Shown: positions 8,077-17,239 of the stretch, piece after piece | How the letters are laid out: each line of letters starts with the position of its first letter | Numbering within the stretch: the stretch's first letter is position 1 | Assembly: GCA_014237465.1 (NCBI GenBank) | Contig: JABZFM010000021.1 | Location: forward strand, 1-64,000 | DNA: 64,000 nt | Reading direction: 5' to 3' | DNA from: Desulfobacteraceae bacterium | Lineage (GTDB): Bacteria; Desulfobacterota; Desulfobacteria; Desulfobacterales; Desulfosalsimonadaceae | Translations under genes and position numbers: made by a program | The notes under the pieces: generated by a model | What the model saw: only the letters and a program-made list of their open reading frames with translations | Told to the model about the DNA's origin: nothing | The model's database searches: none

Positions 8077-9007
8077 TTTTCAGCTCCTTTCTTGTGAATA
8101 TCGATCTGACAATCGTGAACGGTCGATTTTTGACTTCGTTGAAGATTTTAGACATATATATCGCAATGACTCCAAGTGATATAATAATAATCCCTGACAT
8201 GAACAGTATAACAACAATCAAAGACGTCCATCCGCTAATCACCTCAGCATAGAAAACTTTTTTGACAGTAAAAAAAATACTCAGGGTAATTGAAAACAGA
8301 GTCGTAAAAATGCCCAGGTGGAATATCATCCGCAACGGCATACTGCTAAATGACGTTATTGCATTTAGCAGCATTTCTATTTTTTTTCGGAAAGTGTAAC
8401 TGCTGAGGCCTTTCGAATGTTTTGTTATGGGTACGGGAACCTGATTAAAACCCGCTATGTGCCAAAGGCCTCCGATATATATATCTTTTTCTGTAAACCG
8501 TAACAGGCTGGAAATATATTTTTTTGTTGCAAGCCTTGAAAAAGCGATATCGGTAGGCATTTTTTCTCCGGAAAGAAAATTCAACAGCCGATAGAATAAA
8601 CCACCCGTCAATTTTTCCCAGAATGTGCCTTTTCGTTTCATCAGTTTTCCATACACAACATCTGTATCTTTGTTTTTACTTATTTCATCCCAGTAAACTT
8701 CAAGCAGTTCCGGCGCCTCCTCCAAATCCGAATCTATCATAAGAACATAATCGCCATTGGCATATTCGAGGCCGGTCATCATCGCTTTGTGATGCCCAAA
8801 GTTTCGGGACAACTCCACAACAGTGATATTTGGGTCATTATTAAAAAGATCGACAACGATAGCCAAGGAATTGTCTGGAGAACCATCATCAACGAAAATA
8901 ATTTCATATTCTGTTCCAAGCTTGATGATAGATTTTATCAGCCTTTTATAAAACTCTGCAATATACGGGCTTGATTTATATAATGTCGTGACAATCGATA
9001 TTTTCAT
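8069..9007 (-). CDS. Family 2 glycosyltransferase, DPM/GtrB type
   Basis: The GT-A domain (about residues 1-215) starts MKISIVTTLYKSSPYI and has IIFVDDGSPDNS and MIDSDLEEAPE, the nucleotide-sugar and metal-binding acidic motifs. Two hydrophobic helices follow at about 225-250 and 260-295, then a basic tail, KNRPFTIV. This is the layout of enzymes that load a sugar onto undecaprenyl phosphate on the cytoplasmic face (GtrB, ArnC, DPM1). The usual QDPP is E-E-A-P here, a divergence from the other two DPM-type proteins in the locus. It is the proposed donor-forming enzyme for paralog A in module 1. It overlaps the WbqC-like gene by 32 bases. Confidence 0.85.
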   Translation of the reverse strand: MKISIVTTLYKSSPYIAEFYKRLIKSIIKLGTEYEIIFVDDGSPDNSLAIVVDLFNNDPNITVVELSRNFGHHKAMMTGLEYANGDYVLMIDSDLEEAPELLEVYWDEISKNKDTDVVYGKLMKRKGTFWEKLTGGLFYRLLNFLSGEKMPTDIAFSRLATKKYISSLLRFTEKDIYIGGLWHIAGFNQVPVPITKHSKGLSSYTFRKKIEMLLNAITSFSSMPLRMIFHLGIFTTLFSITLSIFFTVKKVFYAEVISGWTSLIVVILFMSGIIIISLGVIAIYMSKIFNEVKNRPFTIVRSIFTRKELKND

Positions 9008-9698
9008 GGACTTGCACCTTCATATAGCGCCTCGCATCTTTGCCGCAGTTGAACAGCAAATCAAGTATTGAGACATTATGGGTAAATTCACCCCAGAGCT
9101 GAGGGTATTCCGGATAACCAGCGTAATTGAACCAGTTTAGCTTGATACCGCGTTCAGCAAACAGGCTCTCGTCAATATAATCTTTAGCAGCAGGACCGGA
9201 AATATATTCCGTGCCCCCGGCCTGCGTGCAAAGATCGACCAGGCGCTCGATTTTGCCGTCTATCAAACAATAGTCCCAGGAGTTGCTGATCTTGGTGGTA
9301 ATACATAGATAGGCGCATATAGCCTCGATCATTTCACGGTTAAGTGCCGATAAGTTTGTGTACTGGTGCTGCCTGTATAGTGGTTCGAATAAGGCTGCAA
9401 CTTCTTCAAAATGCGGCGCACGGCGGTAGTTGCTTTCGATCGTCTTCCAGTGCTTATTCTGCCAATAGTTGTTTGGCAACTCGACATCACGAATACGGCG
9501 CCTAATGTTTTGACCGACCGGAACACTAATCCATTCGATGCCTTTAGGTGTCTTTATCTTATTGCGATTCCGCCAATCGTTTTTAGTGAATTGCATATCA
9601 TCATAAAGGATAAACTCATCCACTGCGGCAATTAAATCGAAATAACCCTTCCATGGTATATAATTTGATTGTACTATCGCAATTTTTTTTCTTTTCAT
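8976..9698 (-). CDS. WbqC-family protein
   Basis: The N-terminal IAIVQSNYIPWKGYFDLI and the following EFILYDDMQFTKNDWRNRN are the hallmark of the WbqC family, often found in O-antigen and lipopolysaccharide clusters, biochemical role poorly defined. Later conserved parts include GGTEYISGPAAKDYI and LNWFNYAGYPEYPQ. I chose ATG 9698 (product starting MKRKKIAIVQ); a TTG at 9713 would add five residues, and neither has a clear ribosome site. The gene heads the translationally coupled module 1 operon. A role in transferring an unusual amino-acyl or sugar group is only a guess. Confidence 0.8.
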   Translation of the reverse strand: MKRKKIAIVQSNYIPWKGYFDLIAAVDEFILYDDMQFTKNDWRNRNKIKTPKGIEWISVPVGQNIRRRIRDVELPNNYWQNKHWKTIESNYRRAPHFEEVAALFEPLYRQHQYTNLSALNREMIEAICAYLCITTKISNSWDYCLIDGKIERLVDLCTQAGGTEYISGPAAKDYIDESLFAERGIKLNWFNYAGYPEYPQLWGEFTHNVSILDLLFNCGKDARRYMKVQVHENIDCHDII

Positions 9699-9778
9699 AA
9701 AGTCAAATATCAAACATTAAATTTATTTGCATATCCGGTTCGCTCAAGTGAATCATAGAAATTGCATCTTGCGACAAC

Positions 9779-9846
9779 GTAGGGTGCATTCCATGCACCA
9801 TTTCAGAGCCGGTCAGCTTTCAAGTGGTGCGTGAAACGCACCCTAC
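9779..9846. repeat. GTAG-ended palindromic pair (REP/BIME-like), family 2
   Basis: Left arm GTAGGGTGCATTCCATGCAC and right arm GTGCGTGAAACGCACCCTAC face each other across about 25 bases. Each arm is GTAG plus its own short palindrome (GGTGCAT..ATGCACC and GGTGCGT..ACGCACC). This matches the layout of REP sequences arranged as an inverted pair. It sits between the end of paralog B and the start of the WbqC gene, at the boundary between modules 2 and 1. Confidence 0.7.
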
Positions 9847-9872
9847 TTAAGCGAAATGGATAACCACATGTA

Positions 9873-11744
9873 TTAATTTTGATTTAGTATTTGACTGCCT
9901 TTTGGTATATTTTTTGAGAGTAGATGCATTTTTTTCTTATCAACAAAAAATCTTATTTTATGGTCGTCTGAAATTCTAAATTCTGCTGTCAATACCATAT
10001 TCTGCTTGATATAATTTAATAACGCATTGTCGGAAGGTCTGCTATATATAATCTGTTTTGAAGGGAGGCCATATTTACCACTTTTTAATGATCCGGGGAA
10101 CATTATCGGCATTCTTTCAAAAACATAAGCTATAGTGGGATATCTTTCCTTTGATTTCATAGAATTTAAATATCTTTCAATTTTTTCCGGCGATATTGTA
10201 ATATCGAGATACGTATCATCCACCGACGGTCGCCGTTTAGCGATCATATGTGTCATGGGAGACACGATATAAGATATCATAAAGTCTTCTGATGATGAAA
10301 ATTTTTTTGAGGTGGATTCTATCCATTCATATAATCTGGCATAGAATTTATTGGTTTTAATTCCTTTACCAAAACCACTTGTAATGGTTTGGTCCATTTG
10401 TTCCGGGATAACGTCGAAGTAGGTATATCGCCAGTCCGCCCAAGCTGTTGTATAGTAAAATGGGATGAGTATAAACATTAGTATTATTAATTTTGAAAAG
10501 TAAATTTTTTCAACAAGCTTTTTATTATATATAATATAAAGTGAAAATGCTGCTACCAAAGGGATAGAGCTATGCAGGACTGTTAGTGGTCCGAGACCCG
10601 AGAAGATAGTGGAAGCAATGGATAGAATGGTTGCAGGGATTAATATTATAATAATCAGTTCGTCAATTTTGGTTAAATTCTGTTTAAATTGGATTTTTTT
10701 TATAATATCCAACCCGAATATGATACTAAATGCGATTAAACAAGCTGACAACCACATCGGGCGGTCAAACCAGCCACGGTAATACGGTTCAATTAACCCC
10801 AAAAATGATGTTTCAATTATAATGTACACCAAAAAAGACAGGCTGGATAAAAGTGCTATTAATATCCGGAAAGCTAATTTTTTAATGGCAAAAAAATAAC
10901 ATGATAAAATTACAGCCGCTATGATGGTATAAGCAAGCGGCACCCAATTAAATTTTACTAATGATGTTGCTGAATAATTTTCGCTCGAAAGGAAATAATT
11001 AATTGAGTTAAATACCGCATCCCAAAAAGTATTTTGATAAATAAAGATAAATCCAATCCAGCAAAACATGAATGGCAGTAAAATATAAAGCAAATCTTTA
11101 AAGTTAAAAGCGATGGAAGTAAAATTTAATTTTTGCTTAATTAAAAGAAATATCGGGGGGAAAATAATAATAACGCTTAAATGAAGTAGACTGATGCTTA
11201 TTCCCCATAAAAAAAAACCAGTTATAATAAAAAATAATTTTCTGTAGAACTCATTTTTTAGCTGCAGTCCGATGATGAAACAGGAGACAGATAATGCTAT
11301 AAATAAATGTGGATATGTATAGTAATTTAAATTTGGAATCATGCCCACAGGATCAAGTCCTGTAAAGGCAAATATTGAGAAGATAAAAGGGTAATACCAA
11401 TAATCTTTAGTAACCAGATACAAAGCAGTGCTGAAAAAGCATAAAGCAATGAGTGCAAGAATAAATTGAATCTGCCTGAAACCAAGTAATGTGATGTCCG
11501 GGTTTATTCTAAAAATTAGACTGTTAAAAATTGTATAAGATCTTAGGATGCTTGTATATTGATCATCTAATAAATGATCGCCCACCGTTAACCGCCAGCT
11601 TTTTGTCATATGATAGCCTTCATCAATGAAATTAAAACCATACTGGAGCTTAACCCATCCGCCAACGGCAATAATAACAAAACAAATTATTCCAAGGGAA
11701 AATATAATTTTTTGGTTATCGAAATTTTTTATCTTGTTCATCAT
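9873..11744 (-). CDS. GT-C-like polytopic membrane glycosyltransferase, paralog B
   Basis: About 623 residues and at least ten membrane segments. It shares with paralogs A and C the blocks GGWVKLQYGFNFIDEGYH (acidic pair near residues 41-42), FAFTGLDPVGMIPNL, GFGKGIKTNKFYARLYEWI and MTHMIAKRRPSVDDTYL. The inferred job is transfer of a lipid-linked sugar on the periplasmic face. I chose the ATG at 11744, which aligns its N-terminus with the paralogs; a TTG at 11819 overlapping the next gene would add 25 residues. The DNA is much more AT-rich than paralog A, so the copies are old or were acquired separately. It is the last gene of module 2. Confidence 0.72.
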   Translation of the reverse strand: MMNKIKNFDNQKIIFSLGIICFVIIAVGGWVKLQYGFNFIDEGYHMTKSWRLTVGDHLLDDQYTSILRSYTIFNSLIFRINPDITLLGFRQIQFILALIALCFFSTALYLVTKDYWYYPFIFSIFAFTGLDPVGMIPNLNYYTYPHLFIALSVSCFIIGLQLKNEFYRKLFFIITGFFLWGISISLLHLSVIIIFPPIFLLIKQKLNFTSIAFNFKDLLYILLPFMFCWIGFIFIYQNTFWDAVFNSINYFLSSENYSATSLVKFNWVPLAYTIIAAVILSCYFFAIKKLAFRILIALLSSLSFLVYIIIETSFLGLIEPYYRGWFDRPMWLSACLIAFSIIFGLDIIKKIQFKQNLTKIDELIIIILIPATILSIASTIFSGLGPLTVLHSSIPLVAAFSLYIIYNKKLVEKIYFSKLIILMFILIPFYYTTAWADWRYTYFDVIPEQMDQTITSGFGKGIKTNKFYARLYEWIESTSKKFSSSEDFMISYIVSPMTHMIAKRRPSVDDTYLDITISPEKIERYLNSMKSKERYPTIAYVFERMPIMFPGSLKSGKYGLPSKQIIYSRPSDNALLNYIKQNMVLTAEFRISDDHKIRFFVDKKKMHLLSKNIPKGSQILNQN

Positions 11745-11815
11745 TAATTTTAGAATCCGGAAATAATGGTTAATGGCGTAATCTGATATCCGTGGGGATG
11801 AATTTGTCGACAAAA

Positions 11816-12385
11816 TCAATCAAGTTGATTTTTTTTCTGTAAGTTGAATTTTTCTTCCATTTCAAGTAAACGGTTTTGATTTCTCTTTCCGATTTTTCGG
11901 GTCGGAGTTCCGGCCACTATCGTGAATTCCGGAATATCAGTATTTACGAAACTCAGCGCACCGACAGCAGCCCCCATTCCTAATGTCACCCCCGGCATGA
12001 TCACACTTCCGCAACCAACGATCACTTGTTTTTCAAGCTTGACCGGCGCGATTGATACCTTTTTGAATGCATCGGGAATTGTCGGGTTGGTAAGGTAGCC
12101 CTCGGAATAATCATCTGACGTTGTAAATATTGAACAACGGGAGGATAAGTTGCAAAAGCTGTTAATTTCTACACCACCAGTACCAAATATATGAACTCCA
12201 GCTCCTATATGGATATTGTTTCCCAATACAATCGGTTCATTTGATGTAATCACGGAATAACAGTCAATTCTTACATCAGAACCGATTTGAATATTGTTTC
12301 CAAAGAATAATACGGATCGATGTATTTGGACATTTCTACCGAATTTTATGCCCATCTCATTCAATTCATCTTTTGAATAATACAT
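11816..12385 (-). CDS. Hexapeptide-repeat acyltransferase (LbH fold)
   Basis: The 189 residues are largely left-handed beta-helix turns (for example NIQIGSDVRIDCYSVI, NNIHIGAGVHIFG and VIVGCGSVIMPGVTLGMGAAVGAL) ending FTIVAGTPTRKIGKR, the usual close of acetyl-CoA-dependent sugar O-acetyltransferases (galactoside/maltose acetyltransferase type). The lid-like insert around STTSDDYSEGY-type sequence (FTTSDDYSEGYLTNP) may hold the active site. It lies between a DPM-type transferase and the paralog B gene, so it probably acetylates the module 2 sugar. Confidence 0.8.
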   Translation of the reverse strand: MYYSKDELNEMGIKFGRNVQIHRSVLFFGNNIQIGSDVRIDCYSVITSNEPIVLGNNIHIGAGVHIFGTGGVEINSFCNLSSRCSIFTTSDDYSEGYLTNPTIPDAFKKVSIAPVKLEKQVIVGCGSVIMPGVTLGMGAAVGALSFVNTDIPEFTIVAGTPTRKIGKRNQNRLLEMEEKFNLQKKNQLD

Positions 12386-12398
12386 ATTCTTTCAAATA

Positions 12399-13358
12399 CT
12401 AATCAAATATTTTATCAATAATATATTGTGGCCTGTTTCGGACCTGATCAAGCGCTCTCCATAGATATTCACCAATTATGCCCAACATAAGCATCTGAAT
12501 CCCTGATAAAATTAAAATAATGATCATGATGGGCGCCCATCCTTGGATTGGAATATCTCCAAAAATTTTTAAAAAAGTAATTATTAATGCATATGCAAAC
12601 CCCAGGAAGGAAATGATTATTCCAATTAAAGTCATTAAACGTAATGGTAAATAGGAATATCCCATTATGCCGTCTATTAAGTATTTTATTTTTTTTGACA
12701 GGCTCCATTTAGATTTCCCGGATATTCTTTTTTCGCGGTCATACGGGATAAATTTTTTTTTGAAACCGGGCCACAATACTTTACCCTGTAAAAATGGATT
12801 TGATTCATTACTTATTAAGATACAGTTTTTAACCCGTTTACTGATCAAAATAAAATCAAATCCGCCGGCGGGCATATCCGGAAAGCTTAATTTTTTCATC
12901 ATCCAGTAAAATATTTGAGAAGTAAATTTTCTGAAAAGTGATTCATCTCTGGATTTTCGATAACTGATAACAATATCAAAGTTTTCATCATAGAAAGAAT
13001 TTAACATTTGATTGATTAACCGGGGCGGGTCCTGCAGGTCGGCTGAAATATTGATGATACAATTACCTTTTGCATGCTCGTATCCTGCTAAAATGGCAGG
13101 CACCTGTCCGAAATTTCGTGAAAATTTTATGATTTTAATATGCGTGGGATTTTGTTTTTTTAAATCAAGAATTTTTTCAAGGGAGGCGTCATGTGATCCG
13201 TCGTCAATAAAAATAATTTCATATGATTTGGATCCATTTTGCTGAACCACGTCAGATTGGATTTTTATATAAAGGTCTTCAAGTGAGCCTTCATTGCAAT
13301 ATACAGGCACGACAATTGAATAGTCTATATTTTCATTTTTTAAGACAGCATCAGCCAT
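12399..13358 (-). CDS. Family 2 glycosyltransferase, GtrB/ArnC type
   Basis: A textbook polyprenyl-phosphate sugar synthase layout: SIVVPVYCNEGSLEDLY, IIFIDDGSHDAS, FSRNFGQVPAILAG and SADLQDPPRL in the GT-A domain. Two helices follow at about 240-265 and 275-300, and the tail ends ALDQVRNRPQYI. It transfers a sugar from a nucleotide donor to a polyprenyl phosphate on the inner face. It is the donor-making partner for paralog B, with an acetyltransferase between them and a methyltransferase upstream (seven-base gap). Confidence 0.88.
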   Translation of the reverse strand: MADAVLKNENIDYSIVVPVYCNEGSLEDLYIKIQSDVVQQNGSKSYEIIFIDDGSHDASLEKILDLKKQNPTHIKIIKFSRNFGQVPAILAGYEHAKGNCIINISADLQDPPRLINQMLNSFYDENFDIVISYRKSRDESLFRKFTSQIFYWMMKKLSFPDMPAGGFDFILISKRVKNCILISNESNPFLQGKVLWPGFKKKFIPYDREKRISGKSKWSLSKKIKYLIDGIMGYSYLPLRLMTLIGIIISFLGFAYALIITFLKIFGDIPIQGWAPIMIIILILSGIQMLMLGIIGEYLWRALDQVRNRPQYIIDKIFD

Positions 13359-13365
13359 AACACAA

Positions 13366-14010
13366 CTAATCCTTCCAACATTTAAGGATGCAGGCCGTCA
13401 TCGGCACAGTGCCGATATCGTGAATAATATGAGTTTCAATATTCGCAAAACTCGATTCAGCAATCTTTGAATAATCTTTAGGGAATCTTACATGCCGACC
13501 CCTGTCAATGGAACTGATAAATTTAGCAATGCGGTTTTGATTTTCAATAAATGCCGGGTCACTGGTTAGCATAAATCCATTTTTTTTTAAACTCTTATAC
13601 CCTATCTGAAAGAGTTTTTTGGCCTCACTGTCATTTAGATGGTGTACCAAACCGTCTGCAAGGATGACATCATATGGCTCGGATTTTAATAATGTCATTT
13701 GATTTACACGTTTATTATGAAAAACAGCTCTGTGCCCATATTTTTTTTCGGCAAAATTTATATAAGCCGGGTTTATATCATAACCTTCATAAAAAACACT
13801 TGAAGGGAGGTAATCAAGGATGGTCGAAGTTCCGCAACCAATATCAAGTATTCTCATATTGTCGACCGGTTTCATGAATTTACCGATATACATTCGATAT
13901 TTACCCGGCATTCCAGCTATTCGCCCGAAAAAATTATAAATAACAGGATGGCCCAAAACCGCTCGAAGACCATTATTGATTTCATCCTGGCTGTGTGTTG
14001 CGGAAGACAT
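13366..14010 (-). CDS. Class I SAM-dependent methyltransferase
   Basis: The 214-residue protein has motif I RILDIGCGTSTIL, YEGYDINPAYINFA at the acidic loop and DVILADGLVHHLND. It resembles small methyltransferases found with glycosyltransferase operons. It is the first gene of module 2 and is preceded by a 98-base tandem repeat, so transcription may start close by. The likely substrate is the module 2 sugar or its carrier. Confidence 0.75.
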   Translation of the reverse strand: MSSATHSQDEINNGLRAVLGHPVIYNFFGRIAGMPGKYRMYIGKFMKPVDNMRILDIGCGTSTILDYLPSSVFYEGYDINPAYINFAEKKYGHRAVFHNKRVNQMTLLKSEPYDVILADGLVHHLNDSEAKKLFQIGYKSLKKNGFMLTSDPAFIENQNRIAKFISSIDRGRHVRFPKDYSKIAESSFANIETHIIHDIGTVPMTACILKCWKD

Positions 14011-14059
14011 AATTTTCAGTCCTATTCATACATGCGGCATTGGAATTTTCCGATACCCA

Positions 14060-14335
14060 TGTAGCGGAAGGCTTCAGCCTTCCAAATTTCCATGACCTGC
14101 GGTCACGGTCGTGGAGACCTGAAGGTCTCCGTTACATCAAGTGGTGGCATATCACCATGTAGCGGAAGGCTTCAGCCTTCCAAATTCCCATGACCTGCGG
14201 TCACGGGTGTGGAGACCTGAAGGTCTCCGCTACATCAGGTGGTGGCATATCATCGTGTAGCGGAAGGCTTCAGTCTTCCATATTCCTGTGACCTGGGGTC
14301 ACGGTTGTGGAGACCTGAACAGGCTGTCCGCTACA
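14060..14335. repeat. Three-copy 98-bp tandem array of REP/BIME-like elements
   Basis: This fills the 328-base gap between modules 3 and 2. Copies start at 14060, 14158 and 14256, an exact 98-base period. Each begins TGTAGCGGAAGGCTTCAGCC, has a middle hairpin (TGACCTGCGGTCA) and ends GGAGACCTGAAGGTCTCC followed by GCTACA (GTTACA in copy 1). Thus each unit has three palindromes bounded by GTAG and CTAC. The third copy is altered near its right arm (GACCTGAACAGGCTG). The same element occurs near 30.5, 32.4, 35.0 and 39.2 kb. The last copy ends four bases before the stop codon of paralog C. Confidence 0.95.
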
Positions 14336-14338
14336 TTG

Positions 14339-16201
14339 TTATTTATTGAGATCGCACAACAACCTTTCATTTTTTTTATCGACAAAACATTTTACGTCGT
14401 TATTCGGGGAAAATCTAAAATTCTCAACATATTTCATATTTGTTTTGATGTAGATTGACAACGGATCTGTGGCTGTCGAAAACTGAAAACATTTCCCTAC
14501 CCAGCCATACATATCTTTGTTTGTCAGGGAACGCAGCAGACTGGGGGGAGATTCAAAAACGAACGCGATCTCAGGTTGGCGAACGGATCTTATCATTTTA
14601 TCTACAGCATTGGTAAGGTACTCTATAGATACAGAACTATAATTAATAAATGATTTGTCCAGGGATGGGCGCCGTTTGGTAATCATATGGGCCATGGCTG
14701 TTGTAGTGTAAGAAATCATAAAGTCATGTTCTTTTGTATATTTATCCGACGTTGTTCTTATCCAGTTATAAATCCTGCTATAAGCTTCGTTGGTTCTGAT
14801 TCCTTTTCCAAACCCGCTTTGTATGGTAGTCGTCATATCTTTTGGTCTTACGTCAAAATATGTAAATTCCCAGTCAGTCATCGAAGTTGTATAATAAAAT
14901 GGCGTAAACAGAAAAATTAATATCAGTAATTTTACAAAAACAGATTTTAGATGTATCTGTTGATTATTAATAACAACAAATGCCATGGCGGTTACAGCAG
15001 GGATAGAATAATATGAAATCGAAAGTATCCCGGTGGTGGAAAAAAGGCTCCTGCTGGCAGCCATTAAGATTATTGGAATCAGTAAAATGACAGAGAGTTC
15101 TTCACTTTTGGTATAATTTTGTTTCTTAAAAAATTTTACTATAACGTTGAACCAGAAAATTATAAAAAACGCGATCAATAACGATGCGAACCACATGGGC
15201 TTGGCAAACCATCCATAAAAATAAGGGGAAATTTTTCCCCAAAAGGAGGTTTCGATGAAAACATACATAGTAACCGACGAAACAGCTAACACAGGCATTA
15301 AAAAAACAGGCCGACATTTTCTGCTTGCAATAAATATTGCCAAAAACACCCCTGAAACGCCAATGTGTTTTAATGCCTCCCAATTTATATGAATCGTTCT
15401 TCCAACTGAATTAGACTCTAATGATAGAGCATAAAATACAGATTTTAAAATGAGTTCGATATAGTAGTTATAAATCGCAACAAACAAAGACCAGCAGAGT
15501 ATAAATGGGATTAATACATAACATAAATCTTTAAATGAAAATGAAAAGAATTGGAATTTTAATTTGCGCATACAAATGTATAATAATATTGGAGAGAAAA
15601 AAACCAGACTTAGATTAAGAAGGCTGAAACTGATTCCCCACAGCATGATACCGGATATTATAAACATAAGTCGTTTGATGGTTGGTCTTTTCTGATGAAA
15701 ACCAAAAAGCAAGAATGATAATGACAACGTGATGAATAAATGCGGGTATGAGTAATAATTTAAGGTATCAAAACATCCCATTGGTTCAAGACCGGTAAAA
15801 GCAAATAATGATAAAATATAAGGTAAGACCCAATATTGTTTTGTTACCTGGAATAATGCGGTACTGAAGATCACAAGTGCTGAGATTGTCGCTATATACT
15901 GTAATTTTCTAAACTCAAGGAGCGTGATGTCGGGGTAAAATTTAAATAAAAAACTATTGAATATTTTGGAAAGAGCTAAAATCTCGGTTTCTAAAAAATG
16001 ATCACCTGCAGATAGACGCCAGGCACTTGTCATATGATAGCCTTCGTCTGTGAAATTGAAGCCGTATTGGAGTTTTTGCCAGCCAAGAACAGCAAGAAAA
16101 GTAAAAACAAGTAGGCCAAGGAAAAAAAATGAAAAGCGAATTATCGCTTCCTCATTGGTTGAAATAAAATTTTGTAATTTTATTTTGGTAACGTTAAGCA
16201 T
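14339..16201 (-). CDS. GT-C-like polytopic membrane glycosyltransferase, paralog C
   Basis: 620 residues, multi-pass. Shared blocks are GWQKLQYGFNFTDEGYH (acidic pair at residues 52-53), FAFTGLEPMGCFDTLNYYSY, KPMWFASLLIAF, GFGKGIRTNEAYSRIYNWI and MAHMITKRRPSLDKSF. It follows directly on a GtrB-type transferase (28-base gap), which makes module 3 the minimal pair: one donor synthase plus one membrane transferase. The stop codon lies beside a REP-like array. It is probably an integral-membrane sugar transferase with the same chemistry as paralogs A and B but a different donor or acceptor. Confidence 0.72.
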   Translation of the reverse strand: MLNVTKIKLQNFISTNEEAIIRFSFFFLGLLVFTFLAVLGWQKLQYGFNFTDEGYHMTSAWRLSAGDHFLETEILALSKIFNSFLFKFYPDITLLEFRKLQYIATISALVIFSTALFQVTKQYWVLPYILSLFAFTGLEPMGCFDTLNYYSYPHLFITLSLSFLLFGFHQKRPTIKRLMFIISGIMLWGISFSLLNLSLVFFSPILLYICMRKLKFQFFSFSFKDLCYVLIPFILCWSLFVAIYNYYIELILKSVFYALSLESNSVGRTIHINWEALKHIGVSGVFLAIFIASRKCRPVFLMPVLAVSSVTMYVFIETSFWGKISPYFYGWFAKPMWFASLLIAFFIIFWFNVIVKFFKKQNYTKSEELSVILLIPIILMAASRSLFSTTGILSISYYSIPAVTAMAFVVINNQQIHLKSVFVKLLILIFLFTPFYYTTSMTDWEFTYFDVRPKDMTTTIQSGFGKGIRTNEAYSRIYNWIRTTSDKYTKEHDFMISYTTTAMAHMITKRRPSLDKSFINYSSVSIEYLTNAVDKMIRSVRQPEIAFVFESPPSLLRSLTNKDMYGWVGKCFQFSTATDPLSIYIKTNMKYVENFRFSPNNDVKCFVDKKNERLLCDLNK

Positions 16202-16229
16202 ATGGATTATTTTTCGGCACTAAACAAGT

Positions 16230-17171
16230 TTAATCAGTGGAAGGTAGATCATTAATAAGTGTATTTTTTTCTATCACATAGTTTGGACGACTTCGAGTCT
16301 CATCATAAGTCCTCCAGATATACTCGCCCAATAAACCCATCATTACCAATTGGAAACCACCTAATATGAGGATAACAATCATCATAGTTGCCCAACCCTG
16401 AACAGGCAGTCCTCGAAGTCCATTAATGAAAATGATAACTCCATATAAAAATCCACATAAAGCGGTTATTATACCTATCAAGCTCATAAATCTCAGTGGA
16501 ATATAACTGAATGAAATAAGCGAATCAAAAAGTATCTTTAAACGTCTTGAAAAACTCCACTTTGACGAACCAGCATATCGCTCCTCTTTGATGTAGTCAA
16601 TATAAGTCTGCGGGAAACCAAGCCATACAATCAGCATAAAAACCGAAATATTTTTCTCAACGGATTGTTTAAACGCATCAATCACAATCCGATCCACCAA
16701 AACAACATCAGCGCCGGTGGAAGGCCTTTTTACCGTTGTCATGCGATTCATCAAGAAATAAAAAAACCGTGACAATAATTTCGTGTGAATTTTTTCTCCT
16801 TTTCGCTCTTTACGTACCCCCCAGACGACTTTAAACCCTTTGCCCCATTCGTTCAGAAGGTCCGGTATGATTTCAGGCGGGTCCTGAAGATCGGCAGCAA
16901 GAACAACAGCGATATCGCCCCTGCAGGCAGACAAACCCGCAGTTATTGCAGCATGACTTCCGCTGTTTTTCGAAAATCGAATTACATGAAGCCGTTTATC
17001 AGTATTGCGCAAGTTGAGCAGTATGGAAAAGGTTTGATCTTTCGAGCAATCATCTACAAAAATAAACTCAAACTCATGGTCGGAGACTTTTGAAGCTACT
17101 GAAATCAATCTCTTATATAACGACATAATATTATCTTGTTCATTAAATGCTGGAAAGATAACCGATATCAT
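16230..17171 (-). CDS. Family 2 glycosyltransferase, GtrB/ArnC type
   Basis: Motifs in order: SVIFPAFNEQDNIMSLYKR, FIFVDDCSKDQT, FSKNSGSHAAITAGL and AADLQDPPEI, then two membrane helices (about 230-258 and 265-292) and the tail TYDETRSRPNYVIEK. This is a polyprenyl-phosphate hexose synthase type. It is the only partner of paralog C in module 3. The gap upstream to the flavoprotein gene is 68 bases and shows no clear terminator, so regions 1 and 2 may be co-transcribed. Confidence 0.88.
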   Translation of the reverse strand: MISVIFPAFNEQDNIMSLYKRLISVASKVSDHEFEFIFVDDCSKDQTFSILLNLRNTDKRLHVIRFSKNSGSHAAITAGLSACRGDIAVVLAADLQDPPEIIPDLLNEWGKGFKVVWGVRKERKGEKIHTKLLSRFFYFLMNRMTTVKRPSTGADVVLVDRIVIDAFKQSVEKNISVFMLIVWLGFPQTYIDYIKEERYAGSSKWSFSRRLKILFDSLISFSYIPLRFMSLIGIITALCGFLYGVIIFINGLRGLPVQGWATMMIVILILGGFQLVMMGLLGEYIWRTYDETRSRPNYVIEKNTLINDLPSTD

Positions 17172-17239
17172 TTTTATCCTTTATGTTCATGCCTATTCAA
17201 GGTTATATTGTAGGGATCGCTAACGTTTTAACTTTCAAA

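Noticed and set aside
5511-9007. Mycofactocin-like maturation locus (radical SAM, creatininase family, GT2)
   Set aside because: No MftA-like precursor peptide or MftB-like protein is visible, and the context (WecE, acetyltransferase, WbqC) is that of surface sugars.
14060-14335. CRISPR array because of regular spacing
   Set aside because: The whole 98-base unit is repeated, the spacers are not unique, the repeats are multi-hairpin elements, and no cas gene is present.
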